From: Moritella dasanensis ArB 0140 | GTDB lineage: Bacteria; Pseudomonadota; Gammaproteobacteria; Enterobacterales; Moritellaceae | Direction: 5' to 3' | DNA length: 64,000 nucleotides | Assembly (NCBI RefSeq): GCF_000276805.1 | Contig: NZ_AKXQ01000004.1 | Span: 1 to 64,000 of the forward strand | Shown: positions 61,063 through 64,000 of the stretch, piece after piece | How the letters are laid out: each line of letters opens with the position of its first letter | Numbering within the stretch: the first letter of the stretch is position 1 | Translations under genes and position numbers: made by a program | The notes under the pieces: generated by a model | Told to the model about the DNA's origin: nothing | The model's database searches: none | What the model saw: the letters and a program-made list of their open reading frames with translations, nothing else

Positions 61063-62340
61063 CTAACATTTAGACTGTTTTTTATTGTAAGGCTTGTGAA
61101 TACATCGGTTCCGCCCTAAATCTTTGGCTTCAAAGAGGGCGTCATCAGCGGTTTTAACTATATTTTTAATTGTTGATTCATCAAACTCAATGGCTAATGT
61201 TGAGCCTATACTGCAGGTTATCTTGATATCAGCATGTTTGGGTATTTTAACCTTTCTGACACTTTCTAGTACGCGTTGTATTATTTGTTCTAATTCTTCG
61301 TTTGATACATGCTTTAAAATAATAGCAAATTCTTCCCCGCCAATGCGAGCATGAAAATCGTTGCCTTTGGGGAGTATCGATGAAACCGCGTTTACCGTTG
61401 CAATTAAACATTCATCACCCACGTCATGTCCATATTGATCATTGATTTGTTTAAAATGGTCTAAATCATAAATAATGATCGCCAACGGTAGACTATTTTG
61501 GCAGTTTTGATTGATTATGTTATCACTGAATTCTTCATATGAACGACGGTTTGCAATTAATGTCAGTGAATCGGTGTACGCCATTTCATTTAATATGGTA
61601 GTGCGTATTTTTACTTTTTTGTCGAGTTCTCTAGATTGCTGGTGGGTGCGTTTAAGCGTGACAAACATGCCCAGCAAGCTAATAACTGAAAACGCCATAA
61701 AGATGATATAAGAATAGCGAACGATAGCGGCGAGCTTATCATTCCCGCCATTTAAAGGCACAGTGACATCAATCGCGCCACGAATATCGCCGACTTGCCA
61801 ATCTTTCTTTGGACTATTTGGATGAGTATTATGGCAATTCACACAACTTTGCTCCATAAAAATAGCTTCTGCATGGCGTAGCACCTGTCTCTTGTCCAAC
61901 TCTTCTATACGCTCAAATACCGGTTGCGATGTAGTAAGGTGTGCAAGTGCATCATGTTGAAATTTGTCTTGTGGGCCGCCTGTCAACGCTCTACTTTTAA
62001 ATGGATATCTGCTGTAGGTATGTACAATAACTCCCGTCTCTGGATTGGATACGGCTTCACCGAGTTCAATGGCGAATGTTGTTGGGTTGGGTATTGATAA
62101 TGGTTTGCCATGATATAAAGCTTCGACAGTAATATCTGGGTGCGATCTTAATTTTGCTATACGTGCACTATACGAGATGCGTGCTTGATTAACCGTGGTG
62201 GCGATAACTTCTGCCGTACGGCTTGCCAATAACGTTGTGGTCGAGTATTGGAATTTTTGGACTGCAAACAATGAGATACTGGCCATTAGCATAAAGATAA
62301 CGCTGAAAAAAGCGATCGCGTGAGTTTGGGTTATCTTCAT
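61063..62340 (-). CDS. Heme-c sensor diguanylate cyclase (Tll0287-like domain plus GGDEF)
   Basis: A 425-residue membrane protein. An N-terminal membrane helix (about residues 8-28) is followed by a periplasmic Tll0287-like (DUF3365) domain with a covalent heme site SCVNCHNTHPNSPK (C166, C169, H170). A second membrane helix follows at about residues 205-227 and then a GGDEF domain (about 255-415). The catalytic motif is ARIGGEEFAII, so cyclase activity is likely. The I-site position reads KGND instead of RxxD, so product inhibition may be reduced. Related single-heme proteins are thought to sense redox or gases such as NO or oxygen; that is inference here. It converges on yddG. Confidence 0.92.
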   Translation of the reverse strand: MKITQTHAIAFFSVIFMLMASISLFAVQKFQYSTTTLLASRTAEVIATTVNQARISYSARIAKLRSHPDITVEALYHGKPLSIPNPTTFAIELGEAVSNPETGVIVHTYSRYPFKSRALTGGPQDKFQHDALAHLTTSQPVFERIEELDKRQVLRHAEAIFMEQSCVNCHNTHPNSPKKDWQVGDIRGAIDVTVPLNGGNDKLAAIVRYSYIIFMAFSVISLLGMFVTLKRTHQQSRELDKKVKIRTTILNEMAYTDSLTLIANRRSYEEFSDNIINQNCQNSLPLAIIIYDLDHFKQINDQYGHDVGDECLIATVNAVSSILPKGNDFHARIGGEEFAIILKHVSNEELEQIIQRVLESVRKVKIPKHADIKITCSIGSTLAIEFDESTIKNIVKTADDALFEAKDLGRNRCIHKPYNKKQSKC

Positions 62341-62716
62341 TTTATTTCTGCGCCAAGGTTAAGATTATTAATTTGCTAATATAATGGTAATTGATTAAGT
62401 GGTAAATTATCGGATAAATGCTAGATAGGGTGACGGACAGCACAGTTATATAAGATGCTGGGGACTGGTTATAAATTATGTTGTGATGCATTGTAGTAAC
62501 TTAGGTTTGTGGTTAAATAAAGTACAGGTCTACATCTATTTTTATTCCTATTGGCTACTATTTAACTTATAACACATTTTATTCGATTTCATTTAATTAT
62601 GTTTAATCGTAAATAAAGTTGAATCTTAACGTCACTCTGTAGTCTAAATCCAAATGCACTGTGAAACTCCAATTAGGGTTTAATCGTAATTTAAAGTAGT
62701 AATATAAGGCGATAAC
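62341..62716. other. 376-bp intergenic region without a supported gene
   Basis: The region between the divergent GGDEF and YccF genes is AT-rich with no convincing open frame or strong inverted repeat. It should contain the promoters of both flanking genes. Confidence 0.5.
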
Positions 62717-63157
62717 ATGAGAACACTGGGTAATATAATTTGGTTTCTATTTGGCGGTGCGGTGATGGGATTAGCCTGGGTGTTATTCGGCATACTCGCC
62801 TGTATTAGTATTGTCGGTATTCCTTGGGGTCGTTCTTGCTTTGTTATTGCTGGTTTTTCATTTTTCCCTTTTGGTAAAGAAGCCATATTTCGAGATGAAT
62901 TAACGCGAGCTGAAGATATTGGTACTGGTAGTTTCGGATTTGTCGGCAATGCGTTGTGGTTTATCTTTGCGGGCGTATGGCTAGCACTCGGTCATGTAGC
63001 ATCTGCGATTGCTTGTTTCGTGACGATTATTGGTATTCCGTTTGCACTACAGCACTTGAAATTAGCGGTTATCTCGCTTGCCCCAATAGGGCAAACGATA
63101 GTTGATAAAGACGTTGCTGCAATGGCGCGTTATAAGAACAATAAATTCAAATTATAA
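62717..63157 (+). CDS. yccF: YccF domain inner-membrane protein
   Basis: A 146-residue inner-membrane protein with two YccF-type repeats, each two membrane helices around a conserved loop. Repeat one is LGNIIWFLFGGAVMGLAWVLFGILACISIVGIPWGRSCF, with the diagnostic I-x-I-V-G-I-P-W/F motif. Repeat two is VGNALWFIFAGVWLALGHVASAIACFVTIIGIPFALQHLKLA. ATAAGGCGATAAC precedes the ATG. The function of YccF is unknown. The gene is followed by a hairpin at the convergence point with the kinase gene. Confidence 0.92.
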   Translation: MRTLGNIIWFLFGGAVMGLAWVLFGILACISIVGIPWGRSCFVIAGFSFFPFGKEAIFRDELTRAEDIGTGSFGFVGNALWFIFAGVWLALGHVASAIACFVTIIGIPFALQHLKLAVISLAPIGQTIVDKDVAAMARYKNNKFKL

Positions 63158-63166
63158 CTGCACATA

Positions 63167-63208
63167 AAACCCGTTTGACATATTCGTAGATGAAGATTGA
63201 ACGGGTTT
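63167..63208. terminator. Hairpin between convergent yccF and LRR-kinase genes
   Basis: AAACCCGTT (63167-63175) pairs with AACGGGTTT (63200-63208) around a 24-nt loop. On the minus strand it ends in four Ts, so it may terminate the kinase gene. The loop is long, so strength is uncertain. Confidence 0.5.
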
Positions 63209-63218
63209 AAATAGCGGC

Positions 63219-64000
63219 TTAGCTTACACGTTGTAACAGACGTTTAAACGCTTCACTTTCTTTATCGTTTTCAGCACATACACTTAGCAAGTCATCAATA
63301 AAATGCAGTAAAGCACGATTCTCTATTTGTTTCACTTGCGCTTGCTGTGTGTCAGTTAACATGTGGTACATGGTAGCGGCGCCAAAATCACCAAAGATGA
63401 TATCTGCATCAACGTCAAACAGCGTGTTGTGCGCGTACAAATCACCGTGGCAAACTTGATTGTCGTGTAAATACGTAAACACTTCATCCATCTGCGAGAC
63501 GATCTTGTCAATTTGCGTAATCGATAAGCTAAAGTCTGTCGGGAAGGTATCACGCGTACAGCTGTTAAAGCACGGTGGTAGTCCTAAGTTAGCGTAGTGA
63601 GCTGGGATCAAGTTCATGATCAGTGCTAAGTAACCGTCTTCTTTTACCTGTGCTAATGATTGTACTAGGCTAGGGTGGTTACCGACTTTCAAACACGCTT
63701 GTAACTCATCTTCTGGATAACCATCACTGGTCACTTCACCTTTAAATACTTTGACTGCAATTTCATCAGGGAACTGAGTTTGTTGCTCATTCCACTCCGC
63801 TTTTGAGATCACGCCTGATGCGCCTTGGCCAAGTACGTTTTGTAATGTATAACTTGATGAGGCTAACTGCGGCACGCTATCAATTGATACGTTAGTCTGG
63901 CTAAATGGATTGCCCGAGAAGGCAAACCAAGCCAGTTTAGGCAAGCCGAACAGCTGTTCTGGGCATTCCGTCAGGCGGTTCGCTGAAATACGGACTAGCT
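63219..64000 (-). CDS. Leucine-rich repeat protein kinase, 5' end outside window
   Basis: The minus-strand frame is open to base 64000, so about 260 codons are visible and the N-terminus is missing. The first visible residues are LRR-like (ISANRLTECPEQLFGLPKLAWFAFSGNPF has the pattern L-x-x-L-P-x-x-L). A kinase-type domain follows: glycine-rich loop LGQGASGVISKAEW, IAVKVFKG with the lysine, catalytic CHGDLYAHNTLF (HGD in place of HRD, with D and N kept) and FGDFGAAT (DFG). The C-terminus ends with a helical stretch. LRR-kinase fusions of this kind are found in many gammaproteobacteria. The start TTG at 63944 is only an artefact of the window frame; the real protein starts beyond the edge. Confidence 0.88.
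   Translation of the reverse strand, partial: LVRISANRLTECPEQLFGLPKLAWFAFSGNPFSQTNVSIDSVPQLASSSYTLQNVLGQGASGVISKAEWNEQQTQFPDEIAVKVFKGEVTSDGYPEDELQACLKVGNHPSLVQSLAQVKEDGYLALIMNLIPAHYANLGLPPCFNSCTRDTFPTDFSLSITQIDKIVSQMDEVFTYLHDNQVCHGDLYAHNTLFDVDADIIFGDFGAATMYHMLTDTQQAQVKQIENRALLHFIDDLLSVCAENDKESEAFKRLLQRVS

Overview
The window looks like the chromosome of a cold-water marine gammaproteobacterium of the Alteromonadales/Vibrionales type, with Moritella as my best guess (inference from protein style and AT-rich intergenic DNA; no rRNA is present to confirm it). Almost all genes are intact housekeeping, metabolic, sensory or envelope genes. I see no prophage, insertion sequence, integron or CRISPR array.

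Layout. 1-4900 (minus): a Bat-type aerotolerance operon, moxR - DUF58 - DUF4381 - VWA - VWA/TPR, running off the left edge. 5212-8777 (plus): fadI-fadJ for beta-oxidation, with a FadR-like operator in front and a strong terminator behind. 8897-12918: a Cache-only membrane protein, a glyoxalase-fold protein, a GspH/FimT pseudopilin and a 665-residue two-domain reductase of the bacterial fatty acyl-CoA reductase type. 13719-16594 (minus): anaerobic ribonucleotide reductase nrdD-nrdG behind a perfect FNR box. 16731-16922: tRNA-Ser(UGA) with promoter and terminator. 17022-20139 (plus): thioredoxin - small cysteine-ended lipoprotein (DUF4266) - outer-membrane barrel (DUF3570) - ApbE flavin transferase, the most interesting locus in the window. 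20190-28677: a 2-hydroxyacid dehydrogenase, a tryptophanyl-tRNA synthetase, cupin and GNAT proteins, a LysE exporter next to an AraC regulator, a serine-type transporter, queC, a Sel1 protein and a DUF4250 protein.

28801-33497: envelope proteins (M48 protease lipoprotein, a large lipoprotein, an Omp85-type barrel with a lipobox) and a metallo-beta-lactamase-fold hydrolase. 33718-38627: sbcD-sbcC. 38752-41845: a run of small genes (GNAT, LysE, monooxygenase, YtoQ, glyoxalase-fold, Nudix), ending in a collapsed HAD-hydrolase pseudogene whose intact paralogue lies at 54204. 41924-50442: a LuxR-type regulator, then a sulfatase locus (arylsulfatase, anaerobic sulfatase maturase, two secreted proteins of unknown role), an AraC regulator and a PafA-like phosphatase. 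50598-54105: a gene of unknown function whose start codon sits behind twelve 7-bp repeats, then a formate/nitrite channel and a PP2C phosphatase-Ser/Thr kinase fusion. 54204-64000: HAD hydrolase, parvulin, NhaC-type antiporter, HD-GYP sensor coupled to yddG, a heme-c GGDEF protein, YccF, and an LRR protein kinase cut by the right edge.

How the parts fit. Several systems point to life across oxygen gradients: FNR-linked nrdDG, the anaerobic sulfatase maturase, the heme-c diguanylate cyclase and a formate/nitrite channel. Amino-acid traffic is another theme (two LysE-type exporters, an SdaC-like importer, YddG). Short tandem repeats next to genes recur (1-72, 10182, 29636, 41403, 50598); the one at 50598 is placed where a change in copy number could alter expression.
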